Assembly: GCA_013397795.1 (NCBI GenBank)
Contig: VZTJ01001198.1
Coordinates: forward strand, 651,940 to 715,939
Direction: 5' to 3'
Length of the DNA: 64,000 nt
From: Orthonyx spaldingii
Lineage: Eukaryota > Chordata > Aves > Passeriformes > Orthonychidae
Shown: piece after piece, positions 47,081 through 61,608 of the stretch
Numbering within the stretch: position 1 is the stretch's first letter
Layout of the letters: the number at the start of each line of letters is the position of its first letter
Made by a program: the position numbers and the translations under genes
The notes under the pieces: model-generated
What the model saw: the letters and a program-made list of their open reading frames with translations, nothing else
Databases searched by the model: none
Told to the model about the DNA's origin: nothing

Positions 47081-50000
47081 CAGCGAGAGGAAGAGTCAGG
47101 GAAACTCTCCCAGCACTTCAGTCAGTGTCAGCATTCACGGGGCAGATTTCACAAGATAAACAAAAGCCTTTAATAACTGCACTGGAGGGAGACTTTGAAA
47201 CCCTGTGAAACCTCTGCCAGGAAAGGAGAGCAGCAGGTTTCCCGCGGAGCGCCGATGCCACCAGCCAGCCAGCCAGAGGCTTGGTGGGCACGGAGAAAAA
47301 AAGCCTTGCAAAACTCAAACCATGAAGATCCAAGTGTGGGTACCCAGGCTGTACTCCCAGCTGTGGATAGTTGTACACATGGTGCTATATATAGCACAGA
47401 GGAATTTTCATTCCACTTGCTAAGGGGTTTTAATAACATGGAGCAGACGAAAGATGTCCGCCACCCTGGAATATTATCTGGGCAGCAGTGTATAATTTGA
47501 AGGGAGGGTAGGAGAGGATATCTAGTGTTGTGATATCTTCTGCAGGATGATTTGGTTTCTTGTAAGCCAAATAGATTTGTAGAATAATAAGTTATTAGCA
47601 TCTAACTGTAAAGTCTTACATGTACAAAACTCCTGTCAAAGGATGCTAAACCTGAAATACAAGGACTCTGCTAATAAATAAAATACAGCCATACCTTGGG
47701 AGGAAGAGGGCTTCCTCCAATGTCTGCCTGCCTTGTGAGTACCAGTAACAGCAGTATCCTAGCTTTGCATGCAGTGCATTTAGTCACTATCTCCAAACAT
47801 CTCTTTTTAGGTGATAAAGACACTGCATTAGATGTTGAGAGAGAAGGTAAGTCTAAATATAATTTAGGTAATCAGAAACCTGGAAATGCTAACCCAGGCT
47901 TTAACATAATTTCTCTGTGTGGTTTTGGATGAATGACTTCCTTTTTCCATTTGCAAAAATGAGTTCCTTCCCCTCCATGGGGTATGATAAACGTTTATTA
48001 ACTGGTACTCACAGGGTGCCATAGCAGGGGAAGGGTTATTGCCAGGACCATCACAATGCTTCTTCTTATGGTCCTCGAAATGGGATAAAAGTCCTGAAAT
48101 GTGTCAAGACACCAGTCTCCTTTACTGCCTCCTGTGAATTTCCAGAGAAAACTGGAAAATCAAACTCTTTTGCTTATAGCTCCAGCTCTGGGGTTGACGT
48201 AATTAAGGGAGAAACTTAGTATTCGTTGAGAGAAAATGTCTCCAAACTTTAGTGCCATTGAAGAAAACATGAATCCTATAGTCTGCAAAGTTAGGAGATG
48301 ATTAAAAGGAAGCTCTGCACCTATTGCTACTTAAATGGTGCATATGCCACCTTGGTGATGTGGTGGGAGAGGAGGGAGACTGAAACATGGTGTCTTCACA
48401 CAGCTATCAAATCCCCAGAGAACAATAAAGAGAGAGACCCAAAAATGGAATGTGGGACATTCATGTCTGTTCTGCTGCTTCCACCTGATGCCTGTAGCAC
48501 AGGCAGAACAATCTGAGCATAGCCACAGCCCATGTGGATGAGAGGACACCACACAGGAAGTTTGGGAGCCCAGCAGCAGCAGGAACTGTTCCTGAACAAG
48601 ACTCTGAACTAGCTTTAATTATGGGTGGAGAAAGAGCATCCTACTCTGAGTCTATCATTTTTAGGATGGGCAGAGGAGGAAGAGGCATTCTGACTATTGA
48701 GACACCCCTGCAGACTTTAGTAGACCAGAGCAGCTGATGAGCAGCACAGGCTTCCAAGAAGGCCAAGGTCTCTGGGTGAGCAGCTGATGGCCTGGGCAGT
48801 CATATCCAAACCCATGCTGAATTATGTGCTGCTGTCATCGTACTTGACATGGCTGGACGAAGTGAGCTCAGCACCACCGAGCTCTCACCATGCCTCCTGA
48901 CTGAGGTGCGAAAAGACGTATCCAAGGGGCACAAAAGCCTCCTGGTGCCACTTACTGTCAGGCATGGCTTGGACCATTTCCCTCTCCCTTTTCCAGAGGT
49001 GAGACAAGAACGGGGCTGCTGAGCACCCGGGGTGTTCATCAAGAGAAAACAGCACACTCTGGGATACAGCCTTCCTCCTGCCTCACCCAGATAAACAGCC
49101 AGGAAAGGTGTAGTTTTTCTTCTGCTAAATATCAGTGCTGACTTCACTGATGATGCCCTTCCATGTTTTATTGGCATCCACTGGAAATCTCTGGCTACAT
49201 CTGTGGTCTAAATAATTACAGCCTATGAGCAAGAAAGGGTGAGGGGGTAGCACAAGCATTTAAGTGTTACAAATGGGACTCTACAGCAATCCCAGGCTGC
49301 TCTTCCCTACACTCCTTTCTATACATAAAGGATCGTAAAAGAGTAGGAAGAGACCGAGTCCTGCTCTCAACCCTCTGTTCTAGAGCATGGCTTTATTGGT
49401 AATTAAAAACTATATCTCAGCTTAATTTTCTTCCCACACTTGGCTATACTCTATCTTACCCCTATCTCAAAGAGGCATGTCAGTCCTTACATATCCTCAC
49501 TGGAGTTCACAGAAGTTTGCCAGCATTAATCAGAGGCAATTACCTTTGCCTCTTTAGGCAGCGATATCAGACCTGAGCCTAGGGTGACTCATTGCAAGAT
49601 CGCTTCCCCCTGCAAGGTTCTTCCAGACATCTTTGACTGGAGACCTCAGCTGTTGCCTTTGGTCATTCTACTCCTGGGAAACTCTCCTGGCAGGGAGCAA
49701 GCCCCAGCTACTGCGCAGCCTCATGTACTCTGCATACCTGTCTTTTCATCTCACTCACTGTAACTGATAAAAGGGTTACAGGCTAATGCTGGCCAGGAAT
49801 TATCTAACCAACATTTTCACATTTTGATAGATTACCTTTTTTTCAATAGATTTTTGCATGGAACAGTCCCATTTTGGTGACAACCCACTGCAACGCAACC
49901 AGGGCTGCTGGACCACAGGCCTGTTCTCAGCGGTGAGTCTTGATGAACCCTGGAGAAATCCAACGACACTGACCATTCCTGATTCAGACATCTCCAGGAT

Positions 50001-53000
50001 TCCTGCCTTTCTGCTGAGAAGAAACAAGTCGCACCTGCAGCCTTTGCAGGTCTGATACAATACGAGCCCTGTCTGGAAGGATATCGCTTTCAAAATCCCT
50101 TGTGTCTGTTGGAAAAGAGATCTCCCAGAGGTGAACACACCATGCTGTTTCTTTCATTTATGAGAGAAAGAATTCTTGGTTCCCTAGAGGGTAAGTTTTC
50201 TGTCCTACAGAAATCCTGGGGTTCAGTGTAGGTCATAACAAAAATCTGCATTGGAATATTTGCCAGAAATATTCCAAAGCAGTATAAATATATGCCCTAG
50301 AGAAGAAGTGAAGTTCCAGCAAGCTGTAGCACTTGGAAGAAAAGTGAAAATTAGTATTAGGCACAAAATGAAGTAGATACTATGTTACTATTACTAACTA
50401 ATCCATGTTTTTGTTATTCAGCTCAGCCTGCTAACACACACTCTTGAATGTTGGCTGTAGGCATCCTTACCAACCTCACAGAGATCCTGACTCTGAATAA
50501 AAACTCAGGTGGCCCTGGCCCACCAGCCTGCCTGTACTTCCAGCGCTCCAAGCAAGCATTTGCAGGAGAGCAAAAGAAGTCTGGTGGTTTAAAATGGCAC
50601 TTCCATCACAACTTGCAGCACAACCTCTCTGGCTGGTCAGGAAGCACAGCATTTCACACCACACTTGCCATGCTATGAAATGAGGCTGGAAAAGCATGAG
50701 TGTTAGGGGCCGGCTGGGATAATTCCGTGAGGATCACTGCCCTTTTATGTCTTCCCTAGCCCTCCAAGTCGTCCATCATCTAGGACAGAATTCTGCTCTT
50801 CTGCAATAACGTGAATGCACAGTCTGTAGCTCTGGCTGCTGTGCAAATACACTGCTTTGTTGTTCTGGGGTCAAGAAGGAAAAATGAGCAGGAAGGAAAG
50901 CAATTGACTGAAAATAAACCACATCCCAGTAAAGAGATGAGAGACTCTAAGTGATAATCTAATTTTGTGTAGAAGGGTCATAGTTCTAAGCAAGCCAGGG
51001 AACTGGAAAAAGGCCTGCCTTTCACAAAGGCTGGAAAGCACCTTGGAGGGATTCATTGCATATGTGGGGTGCTGCCCAGAGAGTCCTGCCTCAGCACTGT
51101 TGAGTGAGCAGGGCATGAATGCTTTATACAAAGCATTCCCCTGCAAAGCAAATACTGCTCTTGGTGTAAGGAAGCTGCCCAGTCATAATATGCATGGCTG
51201 ATTGCAGAGTTGCACAAGAAAAAGCTGATTCTGATGTAGGCGAGAATGACTCTGAGCACCCTGAGATGGCAGGGTCTGACTGAGCAGCAGCACACATCCC
51301 ACAGTTTTCCAGATGATGCTGAACACAGACTTATTTTCAAAGGCAGAACCTCAACTTGGTGAACAAAGAGGAAAAATGGACATCAGGAAAAAATGTAAAT
51401 GTCTTCTGCACACTACTTAATGGCACACACAGATGTGCTCCACTGCTGGCAGCGAAGGCAAAACAAATGAGCTGTCACTTCCTGGTGACAGGGAAATCCT
51501 TTGATAATAGGGACAGATTTGCAACGAGAAGAACGTTTTTTCATCGGCACTTCCCTTTTTACTAAAGCCTTTTTTTCACCTTCTTAGCCAGCATGTACAT
51601 CCCTGGCTTCTGTTCTTAAAAGATGGACAACAGCCTCCTTACCAGTAGGAATTACCTCTGTGCTGTGAAGAGGACAGGGACATGAAAAGCAGGCTTCTCT
51701 GACAGGGCAAGCCCTTCCATCACGGCAAAACACTGCGGTGCATAACAGGCTACAAAACTGCTTTGGTGCCCATTGTTCCTTTGCATAAAAGCCTTTGAAC
51801 CAGAGTTAGTAATTATGGGAGCCGCACTGTGCACAGCTCCTCAGCTGCTGATATGTTTATCAGTGGAGCATCAATCTGACTTGCTTCCAGTAGGTTTAGA
51901 TGGCACGGGGTCATGCTTGCATCAGCTAATAAACTCCTCAGAGCTGCGTTGATCTCTTTCCTTTGTATCTGTGAAGCAGAGAGCATCAATGGAGTTTCCA
52001 TCCCCGATTTAAATAGCTGCCTCAATTCAGCAATGGTGACCTGCAAGGCTTTAAGGCTTGGGGACTGGAGAGGCATTGCAAAGGGACAGGGGTGCTTCCT
52101 GAGGGTTTTGAGAGGTTGAAAACAGATGGGATTTTAAACTAAATGAGCAAACAGATCTTGATATGTTAAAATATATTTTGTCATGAAAACACAGAGGTTT
52201 GCTTTCCTCTCACCCTGTCTAATCTTTGTCCAAGTATGGCTGGCAAGCGACTTAGAAAGAGTCACTGGCCATGATATTTACCCTTGCTTGGGAGGAACAG
52301 GGATGTTTGGACAGCAGGATAGTCCCTCTAATTTGTCCTAGTGTGGATCAGTAGTCTTAGCTTTTTTAGACACCCCAAGGATTTCTGAAATCACTCTTAA
52401 ATTGTGAGATTCACTGCTAATCCTATGGAGCTAGGAGATCCAATGCTCTAACTATCACATATTGCAGTTTGGGATGAACTGCAAGGAGAAGTTGAGATAG
52501 ACACTGGCTAGCCTCTTCATGAGATTCTCAGCTTGCTCATGCTAGGGGTAGAAAAGAAGCTTTTTAAACAAAAGAACAATTTTGGCCACAAATTAAGTGG
52601 GTGTGAGCTGGACAAAATGAAAGCCAGATTAGAAAGCAGATTTTTTTTTTTTTTGTCAGAGAACCTGGAGATTCTGAAGAGGTTTGCAGATGGAACACTG
52701 TGAGAACAACCCCTTCCCTTGGAGACTGAGCATGTCTTGTTTGTGAAAACTACTAGATGACAAAGTTGTCTAAAATAGAAGGTAAGTGGACATGAGTCAG
52801 GAGGCCCTTTCCAGCCCTGCATTCAAAAGCAGTTTCAAAGGACTGCCATGCCTCACAATTACAATCATGCTGGGGATGGCTCCTGAGCTTTGCCCAGCTC
52901 CACAACACTCATCTCTATGAGAAATTTGGACCATACTATGTGCAACTTGTATTACTCCAATTGCAGCACAAACAGGCATAGACTTGGTTAGGAACCAAGC

Positions 53001-53171
53001 ACAGTTTGCCTCATTGCTTTCAGTGGCCACTTGTAAGATGGACCATGCATCATCTTTTCCCTTGTAACAGTGTCCTTAGTAGGGATCCTGGGCTCCTGAT
53101 CATCACTTTTTTTCCACGGAAAACTGGCCAGAGTTGATTTCCTTACTGCTTCAGCTGGGACAGGGACTTTG

Positions 53172-53192
53172 CCCCCCCCCCCCCCCCCCCCC
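53172..53192. repeat. Poly(C) homopolymer, 21 bases
   Basis: Uninterrupted C21 (G21 on the minus strand). Its true length is likely to be uncertain in sequencing. Confidence 0.85.
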
Positions 53193-55087
53193 ACAGGTTT
53201 GGACTCACAAAAACCTACCCAAGACACCAGGAACAAAATATCTCAGCAGACAGCCCCAAACCCATGTCACATAAGCAGCAGTCTGGTCACAAGGAAGCAG
53301 CTAGTCAAGCTCTGAACATTTCAAGAAGGACTTGTTTTGTCCTCAGCTCTAAGAAGATGAAAGGCACTCTAGAGAGGACAGTTGGGTTTATATTTGTTAA
53401 AAAGCACCATTAAGCTGGGTAAGAAAACAGCCAGGTCATTTTTACCTTCACGCAATTACTGGACATTGCCCACAGATAGAAGCTGGAATGTGGGTCCAAT
53501 GCGGATATACTGGGGTGAACATTTCCTCATCTTGAATTTCACTGTTTACTCAACTGAAGTTGCCTTTCTTGGAATCAGAGGCACTCTGTTTTTTTACAGA
53601 CAGGTGTATTTTCAATCATTAGGGTTCCTGTGGAGCTTTCTGCAAAGTTTGCAAGTGTCCCACCCAGACTGCTATTGGGGTGTTTTGCACAGTGCCAAAA
53701 ATCTCCTTAGTGGTTCAAACTGGGAAAAATTATTACTACTTCCTTTCCTGACACCCTTACATCTGATGCAGAAAGTTTACAGTGTCCAGGACCATAGAGA
53801 GAGACGTGGTGCTTCTGCAACTGAAAAAAGATGCTATCTCCTGCCTGATGCTCTGATATTTGGATTGTGCCACACGGTCTGGCAGTTCCAGACATCTTGC
53901 AATGCATATCAGAAGTCTCTGGGGAAAAAACCAAAAAGACAGGAAAGGAGGGTGTGCTGAGAGTCAAACAAAGGTAGAGTTTATGGGAAAGTGAACAGGA
54001 GAGGGGCAAAGGAGCAATAGGAAGTTAAGACTTTGAACAAGCCCAGTCATGCCTCAGGTACTGGTTCTACTTGTCTGCTGCCTGACCACAGCCCAGTCTG
54101 CTCAGTGACTGCGGTGGGAACTGGGATGCTGAGCAGCACTGAGCGTGGGGTTTGTCTGCTGGTCATGTTCCTGTGGAGGAGAGGTGGCTGAGACACATTG
54201 CGATGAGTGTGCCAGTCAGCTGGCAGCCCTTGCCACAGGTTCGTGTGCAGGAACAAGAAGTGGCTCTGGAGAGGAAACACTGATCCATGTGTGACATCTC
54301 CATTGCAGGATTTGGGAAGTAAGTGGATAGTGACAGAGGAGGATTCAGTGATCTCTGCAGCACACCTCAAGGTGCATCTGATTGCTGGAAGGGATGGCAG
54401 AGGAGGCCTTGACTACAGGACCAGGCATATTCACATGTCATTGCAGTTTAACATGATCCCCTCTTTACAGAAGAGAAATGATCCTCCCTATCCAGAACAT
54501 TTGCCTTTCTCCTGCCCTGCAAAGTAGGATCTTTGTACCATCTGACCAAGCTCTGAGCTTGGTAAGAAGAGGCAGCACTCAAAGAAAACAGCAAACAGAT
54601 GGGCACACAAGCCATTCTCCATTTTGAAACAGAAACAGCATACTCCAAAGCCAATTACAAAGGGAGATTAACTGTTCTGTATTTCATTAATTACATATCA
54701 ATTAGGCCATCTCAGAAGGAAGACTCATTAGGAGCTATGAAGTAGAAAGGGCATTAGGTGGACACAGTCAGGAAAGATAACAGGAAAGGTTATCTCCCAG
54801 TGAAGGAAAAGCATCCTATGCACTCTGCCATCCTCATTTCATCAGTTTCTTCTCAAGGTTTGGAGACAACCGCTGTGCATTTTTGCTTTGCTCCTGCTAA
54901 AGACAGCAACTAAAGGGAGGATGAAGTACCCAGCCTGCAGGTTGTCTGAGACTTGTGAGCACCTCATCCACAAAAAACCTCTGGAGGAACTTTCTTGAGT
55001 GCAGGAAGGGCAACAGGGATGCAGGGCTTGGTTCCCTCCAGCCTAGAAACCTGCCAAGCTCTTCAGAGCTACCGGGAAAAAAAAAAA

Positions 55088-55121
55088 NNNNNNNNNNNNN
55101 NNNNNNNNNNNNNNNNNNNNN
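55088..55121. other. Assembly gap (34 Ns)
   Basis: The Ns lie between an 11-base A run (55077-55087) and a 29-base A run (55133-55161), so the assembler failed in an A-rich tract. Confidence 0.98.
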
Positions 55122-55132
55122 ACAAAAACAGG

Positions 55133-55133
55133 A

Positions 55134-55161
<28 letters not shown>
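55133..55161. repeat. Poly(A) run, 29 bases
   Basis: Long A homopolymer directly right of the gap. No recognisable retroposon body is attached on the left side within the readable sequence. Confidence 0.9.
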
Positions 55162-55164
<3 letters not shown>

Positions 55165-57605
55165 TTTCTCCTGACCTACTGATGGTCACACACACAACCC
55201 TGCCAGGAAATATTTGGCCAGCTGTCTCAGGTGACTTATGCAAAACAAGTGGTCTCTTTTTCCCCAAAGACGGGTTCTACCTGACACTGCACTCCTGGGC
55301 ATTTGTAGCCTGCTCCTCCTGCTGCAGAAATCCAGGCTCAAGGGAGAAGCTTTTGCAGTTTTATATGCAGGCTTCACCATCAGTGTTTCCTGGCTCTTTC
55401 CTCACAGCTTCCTTGGAATAGACTGTCAGAAGAGTTTCCAACCCACAGCTGGCTAATCATGTACAATTAACATAAACCTGAATATAGTGGGGAAAAAAAG
55501 AAAGCTGGGAAAGCCCCCTTTTCTCAGCAGCTGGATGAGGCAATTTGCAGAAAGCCTGGAGGCCTGGGGAAAGCGGGAACCTTTCATGAGGTTGCGGGTC
55601 CATGCAAAAGGGCAGATGAGGGCAGTTTAGGGCAGCACTTGGGCTCCCTCAGCGTCAGCACTGTGGGCCAAAGCAGGACAGCATGGAAACTGCCTGCCCA
55701 AATACCAGCCTTGCTGTAAACAGTGCAGGCGAAAGCTCTCTGAACCACAGGGAAGGCCAAGAGCAACATGACTTGCAGGACAACAGACAGAACCTGGATG
55801 CAGTTTCCTAAAGCCTCAGTCCAGCACTGTAGAGCCAGAGCATACAGGGCTCAGGGAGATGTCAGGACTGACGGGTACAGTTTGATGTTTCTGGGTAGCT
55901 TCCCTCAGAGATGATCTCCAAGCTATGCTCATGTATGTTCTCTTCTGCCAGCACTGGTGCTCAGCTGCTGCCCTAGGGGATTGGTTCAAGGAGCCATACT
56001 AGCAAAAACCAGATCCCTGGAAAGTGAATTGCTTTTTTCCAGGATGTTTCAGGGGGAGCAGCACTAATGTGAGGAAAGCTACATGAATGTAGAACTACTC
56101 CTTCAGCAGGGACTAGCTGTAGGACAGGCTGAGTTGTAATGCTGAGCTACTCCTTTGTGCTCAATTTTCACAATCAGCTCTGCAGGCCACTGCTCACCCA
56201 GGGGTCCTACCCTGCCTTGCACACTTGGCTGGAGGCTCCCACCACACAGCGGGCCAGGATAGCCCAGCAGAAAGGTCACTCAGCAGAGAAACAGAATGTC
56301 CTTCCCAGCCTGTCCCACCAAATGGACCTGCCTGATACTTGGCACTATGAAGACCATTGCCCACCTGATAGAGCACAGCTCACCTCCAGTGCACAGAGAC
56401 AAACATGTTCTGGAAGAAGCTGCAGTGGGTTGTGAAACATCAGCTGTGAGGTACAGCATGTGAGATCTTAGATCAGTTCTTTGAATCCAGGGCCTTGTGG
56501 AGAAAGAGGAGCCTAGTGGTGAAAAAATACTGATGAAAACAAATGGCTATTTTCCTGGTACTTGGACTTCCTTCTGGACCTCACCCACTTGCCCCAGGGT
56601 TTGCAAATGGTGGAAGTCCCCCCAGTACACAACGCTTTAGTATTCAAATGGCAGTGTCTGGTACATTGACTATTTCCAAGCAGAGCCCTCCAGATACTTA
56701 CTCATTTTCTGATGGCCAGGTATTTGCATGGGTTTTACAGCCTTGCATATTTAAGACAGTAATGTGATGGGAATGCAAGAGAAAAGAAAGAAGATAAAGC
56801 CTCCCTGGCTGAGAATGTGCATATGCAAGGTAATGGGAAGAATGGTACTGGGCACACACACTGTGCCAGCTCTTCCCTTTACCTAAGGGGTTTCGTTCTG
56901 CCAGTCCCTTAGTTGCTGAATGGGGAGATAAATGGAAGTAGGATGGAAATTGCATGGCTGAGCAGCAGAGGAGTGATGGATGGATCAGCTAGCAGAAGAC
57001 ATGGCAGGCAAGAGGTGATTCTTGGGGAACAATGTTTTGCACTTAAGACAGATTAGCCCAGACTCTGGGGTAAAGGGGAGAAGAACTCCCGTGTCCCGAA
57101 ATACTAAGAGGAGAGGGAAAGGAAAATTTGTTGACAGCATGTAATTCTACAGCATAAGCAGGGATAGTTTCTAAATATGAGAGAGAACCAGTACAAACTG
57201 GTTTAACAGAAACTCCATGCACCAAAAACCTCTAGCAAGGACATTAGAATAAGAGCGTTGCATCCTTGCCGGCAGCTCCTGTCTGCTTGCCTGCAGAGTT
57301 GCATGGTCCATGCAATGACCCCCACAGTTTCCCAGAGCATCTACCTCTGCTGTTGAACCTCATCAAGTGTGTCACAAATGCCCCTTCATCCCCTAATACA
57401 GATTTGCAGGGAAGGGTTGTATGGTGAAGCTTGGGAGGCACAGCTACCAGCTTCCAAATTTGATGACAGTCTATTAAAGAGCTGTTTTGGCTTGCTTTGG
57501 TTTTAATGAAGGCTCTACTGTCTGAAGTCCTCTGATTACTGGAAAAAAATCTCTTGTTTCTTTCAAAACGTAGTGTGTATGTTGGGGAGAGCAGTAGAAG
57601 CCAGC

Positions 57606-57624
57606 AAAAAAAAAAAAAAAAAAA
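57606..57624. repeat. Poly(A) run, 19 bases
   Basis: Uninterrupted A19. No retrogene or SINE-like body is visible upstream. Confidence 0.85.
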
Positions 57625-60600
57625 TCTGGGAAACTGATCCATATAGATAGAGAGAAGCACCCACATGTTTGGTTTTTTTTAAAGTCTCACTGACAAGTTT
57701 TTGGGGCTGAACTGGTGACCCCAGTAGCTGGGGCTAGCTCTGTGTAACCTTGATTGATACACAATCAAAGGGAAGTAGACCAAGAGCACAGAGCACCCAC
57801 AAGTGGCTTGTGAGGCCCTAAGTCAATTCTCTGTTCTTCTGAAGGTTGTATCAGCTCTCCTCTGTGTTGCAAGTGGATATGATGCTTTGAGACCTGGGGG
57901 AGCATGCTAATATGGACCAAAACATTAGACCATAATATAGATGGGGAGGAAGGGAACAGGACCTCACATCTTATGGAGCTCACAGAGGCTCACATCTCAC
58001 ACCTCAGCACCAACTCCAGCAGTGCACAATGTCCCTGCTGCTTTGACAGTACAGCGTCCAAGGCAACACCAAGAGGGATATTAAGATATTGCTGCCCCCT
58101 CTTGTGGATGTCTCAAAAGCAGCTGGCAAACCATTCTGGGCAGCTGCTCTGGCTGAACAATACCCCATAGAAAATAAAAAATGTAGCAGTGCAGCCTGGA
58201 GCCCGTGGTGGAGGCAGGAGTCTTGGGGCCCCTGGGGATGCAGCTGAGGGAGGGAAGGGCTCCCACAACGCCTACATGAGAGGGACACTCGTTTCATTTA
58301 AAGAAGAGTTTCTGGCTGGGGGAGTCCCAACAGATCAAATTTCTGAACCAGTGTTTTGCTTCAACTGCTCAGAAATATTTTTTAACCATCCTGAAGCAGT
58401 CGTCATGTGGGTCAGGTGGGTCAGGGCAAAGAACAAAGACACAGGCTCTTTGTATGCACTGAGACTTGTGGAAAAATTCCCTTCTTCTTACCGGAGCACC
58501 TGGCTGGCTCCAGCAGGGCTCCTGTTCCTCTGCATATCCCATCAGCTGCTCGCTGTCATTTTGTATATCCTCTCATGTAGGCTGGCTCTGGGCAACTTGG
58601 AGAAGATGGTAATTAAACATTGGGTGGCCTCTGCAAAATCTTCTAAAGCTGTTACAGGACCTGATTGTTAGTTTCAAAACTCCTGACACAGCTGGAGATG
58701 AGGACATCTTGAAGAGACAACTATTGAATAAGGGCCACAGAAACTCTGTCACACCTCAGGTGGCTCTTTGCCCAGGAAACACTGGTCAGCCAGGTTTCCT
58801 TGCAGAAAGGTTAATCCATGCCCTGTTAGGTGCTGCAGAAGAGATCAGAGCTGCTAGAATTTCTAGAGGTGACTGTATTTCTCTGTAACTATAAGCTATT
58901 ACAATAACATGCTATTCTGTATTTGATAACCAAGGAGGAGTACTTCCAATTGTTCTCTTAGTTTCTCTGAGGAGAAAAAGAAAAAAAAGATTGTCTGGAA
59001 AGTTTTCACAGGCTATTTCTTACACAGGCACTGTTTTAGGGAGCAATGTTTGCTTACCACATGCTGGACTAGACATGGTACTTCAAATCTTCATGTGCTC
59101 CATTTAGGAGCTCCAAGCACACTGCAGCAGAACCAAGTCTGGTCATTCCTAATGCTTGAAGTAAGACATTCAAGATCTGTCTTTACATTATGCAGAGCTT
59201 GCACACAACTCTGTTCTGTCTTTCCACTGGCTTTACAGCTCTTCTTTTTAACCAGAATGAACAGTTTGGCCTCAAAAGCAAAATAAATTCTTCCTTAGGC
59301 AATAAATTAGGCCTGAGGACTAAAGTAACTTATCAGAAAGTTTCACCCCTCTGTGGCTTTTGTGTGTGGAACAATATTCTGGCCTGCCACTGTGGAGCCA
59401 TCCCTTGCTGTGTCAGGGCAGCTGCTGCAGAGCCATTGTGCCCCAGGGAAGCCAGAGACACACGATATTTAGCTGTGAGCTAGTGTTTCCTGCATCCAGC
59501 CCTGTAGCCACACAAACCCTGTGAGGTCCCCTCCAGCCTGCTGGGATAATCTCAGCCAAAAGCTCAGGAAAATCCTCCTTCCTGACAGTTGGAGCAAGGT
59601 GACTAAACAGCTTTGCTGGTTAGGGAGAGCAGAAAAGCTCCATGGTCATCCTTCTGCAGAGGTGAAAGCCACCAAAAAGGCAAACTGACCAATGTGAAGG
59701 GACGGTAATTTCCCCTCAGTGAGGCAGCACGGTGGGTAGCAGCTCCTGGGGCCTGGCAGGAGCCTGGCTCCTCAAGGCATGCAAACGACCCTCTGGAAAA
59801 CACTGACCTCGGTGGAGAAGGCATTGTCTGCATACACTGCAAGGACAAGGGGCAGGTCCAGACCCCGGAGCCTCCTGCACCGCAGAGCAGCTGTGGGAAA
59901 TGTGCCAGGAGCTCCATGGCAGGAGGAGCAGCTCTGCCCTAAACCAGCCAGCAGTTTCACACAGCTGCATGTCCCTGGCAGCTGGGGAGCACGGAGGATG
60001 TGCTCCCTGTCGGGCACAGCCAGTGCAATGGGGCAGCTCAGCTGTCACCCAACATTGTTCTTGCTCAGGCAGTAAGACAGTGAGGCGGCCTCCCCTCACC
60101 GCTGGCCCCTGAGGAGCGGGATTCTCATTTTGCAAAGTTTCAAACTCTGGGCTCCTGTTCCCATCTGAATATTTCCAAGAGCTGAGATTTCCTGGGAAGC
60201 AGAAGCTCTTGTGTCAGGTGGGCATGCAGGGGCTGAAGGCAGGTGGGACTCAGGGGGTGCAGGCCCAGAAGCCATGCAGGGGAGGGCTCAGGCCGGACCT
60301 GCAGCCTCCAGCAGGGCTGTGTCCAACACCAGGGAACACAAAGGTGTGGTGTAAGTGAAAGAGGCTGCAAAGCACGCACCTGCCTCTCTCTGGAGACTGT
60401 CAAGAGAAGCAGCCGTGGTTTCAGGTGGCGCTCCCAGGCCAGGGGTTACTGCCGGGAGGGGAGCGGTGACCCCTTCAGCTGAGCTGGGCTCAGCAGAGCT
60501 GCTGCTGGGGCAGCACTCCAGGGGACAGGAGGGATAATATCTGCACTTATTCCTGTAAGTAGCTGGAGATGGCAGGATGCGAGAGCTGGTGTAGAGTCCA

Positions 60601-61188
60601 TGGTCATGACAGAGCAAAGCCCACAGGCTGGAGCAGAGTGCAGGGAAAAAGCATCCCTGCTGCGAGCAGCACTCGGAGGCCCAGCCAGGGTGGCCGGGTC
60701 AGTGGTGCAGGGCAGGCCCGCCTGGTTCCCGTACAAACCCACTGCCAATTAGCCAGTTACATTTAGCTGACTTCACATCGCAGTTCTCGAGCGATCACCA
60801 GCCTGAAGACACAGTTAGAGCAACTCCTGTTTGAAGAAGAGTGTCTGCTTTTGGTTTCAGACACAAAGCCCAAACCAGTCTGACCAGCTGGAACCCAGTT
60901 TCAGGTTACACCCTGCCTTGCTCTCTGGGTGACTTAGTGTGTAATAATCTTGCTCCCAGAACACCTCATGCAGTAGTTTCCTTTTCAGGTATCCATATAT
61001 GTTGCATCCCCCGCTTCCAGCCCTCCCCAAGCCATGGCACCGCTGCTGCAGCAGCTCTCCCCTGAGATACCACAGTTGGGGCAGATGAAAGGATGTGCGA
61101 TAGCAGGCATGGGAAAGGCACCTGCCCCCTCTGCGGGTCATTGCTTCTCAGACACCACTCCCAAGCCAGATAAGACAAACAATTCCTT

Positions 61189-61194
61189 TTTATT
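61189..61194 (-). terminator. Likely SPINT1 poly(A) signal (AATAAA on minus strand)
   Basis: TTTATT on the plus strand. Downstream on the minus strand is a G/T-rich region (TTGTTTGTC, then GGAGTGGTGTCTG), as expected for a real cleavage site. It would give SPINT1 a 3' UTR of about 1.7 kb. Confidence 0.55.
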
Positions 61195-61569
61195 ATCAGA
61201 GTGAGCACACAAAAAAAAAAAAATCAAGACATTAGGTTTACTGCATAGGCCATGATAGGCTGTGGGAAAAACAAAGAGATGGAAGAAATGATACGAGACA
61301 GATCTGACCAGCCCCAGGAATGCTGAGGCAGATGCCTGTGATGGGGAGGCATGCAGCCAGATTGCCAGCAGGCTCTGGGCAGCAGTTTCTTTCCTTTCAG
61401 CCCAGGTATCAGCCCAGGGAGGCAGCTCTCTTGCCACTGCACTTGATAGGACCTGAGCCATGTCCTGAGCTGGGAATAGCTTCACCAGAGCATTCTAGAA
61501 CCACTCTGCCCTTGGCCCTCAAAGAGTCCAAGCATTTAAACTGAACTCTGTACATAGATTTATGTTTCT

Positions 61570-61572
<3 letters not shown>

Positions 61573-61605
<33 letters not shown>
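61573..61605. repeat. (AC)16 dinucleotide microsatellite
   Basis: Perfect AC/CA run of 33 bases, in the probable SPINT1 3' UTR. It is likely polymorphic and usable as a marker. Confidence 0.95.

Positions 61606-61608
<3 letters not shown>

Larger units (their letters stand above)
47090..61185. other. RHOV-SPINT1 intergenic spacer, right part
   Basis: No supported gene over 14 kb. Simple sequence is present at 52642-52654 (T13), 53172-53192 (C21), 55077-55161 (A-rich, with gap) and 57606-57624 (A19). The longest open frames, 53382-53960 (192 codons) and 58189-58671 (160 codons), resemble no family I know and have no splice or codon support. Confidence 0.6.

Noticed and set aside
52795..52835. 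CR1-tail-like phrase 'ggccctttccagccctgcatt'-type
   Set aside because: Only about 25 bases resemble a CR1 3' end and no body is recognisable upstream; too short to call.
53382..53960. 192-codon open frame on the plus strand
   Set aside because: No domain, no homologue I recognise, no splice sites in frame and low-complexity neighbours. It is consistent with a chance frame in an intergenic region.
58189..58671. 160-codon open frame with a hydrophobic stretch
   Set aside because: It has a superficial membrane-like segment but no family resemblance, no promoter context and no conserved gene expected at this position.
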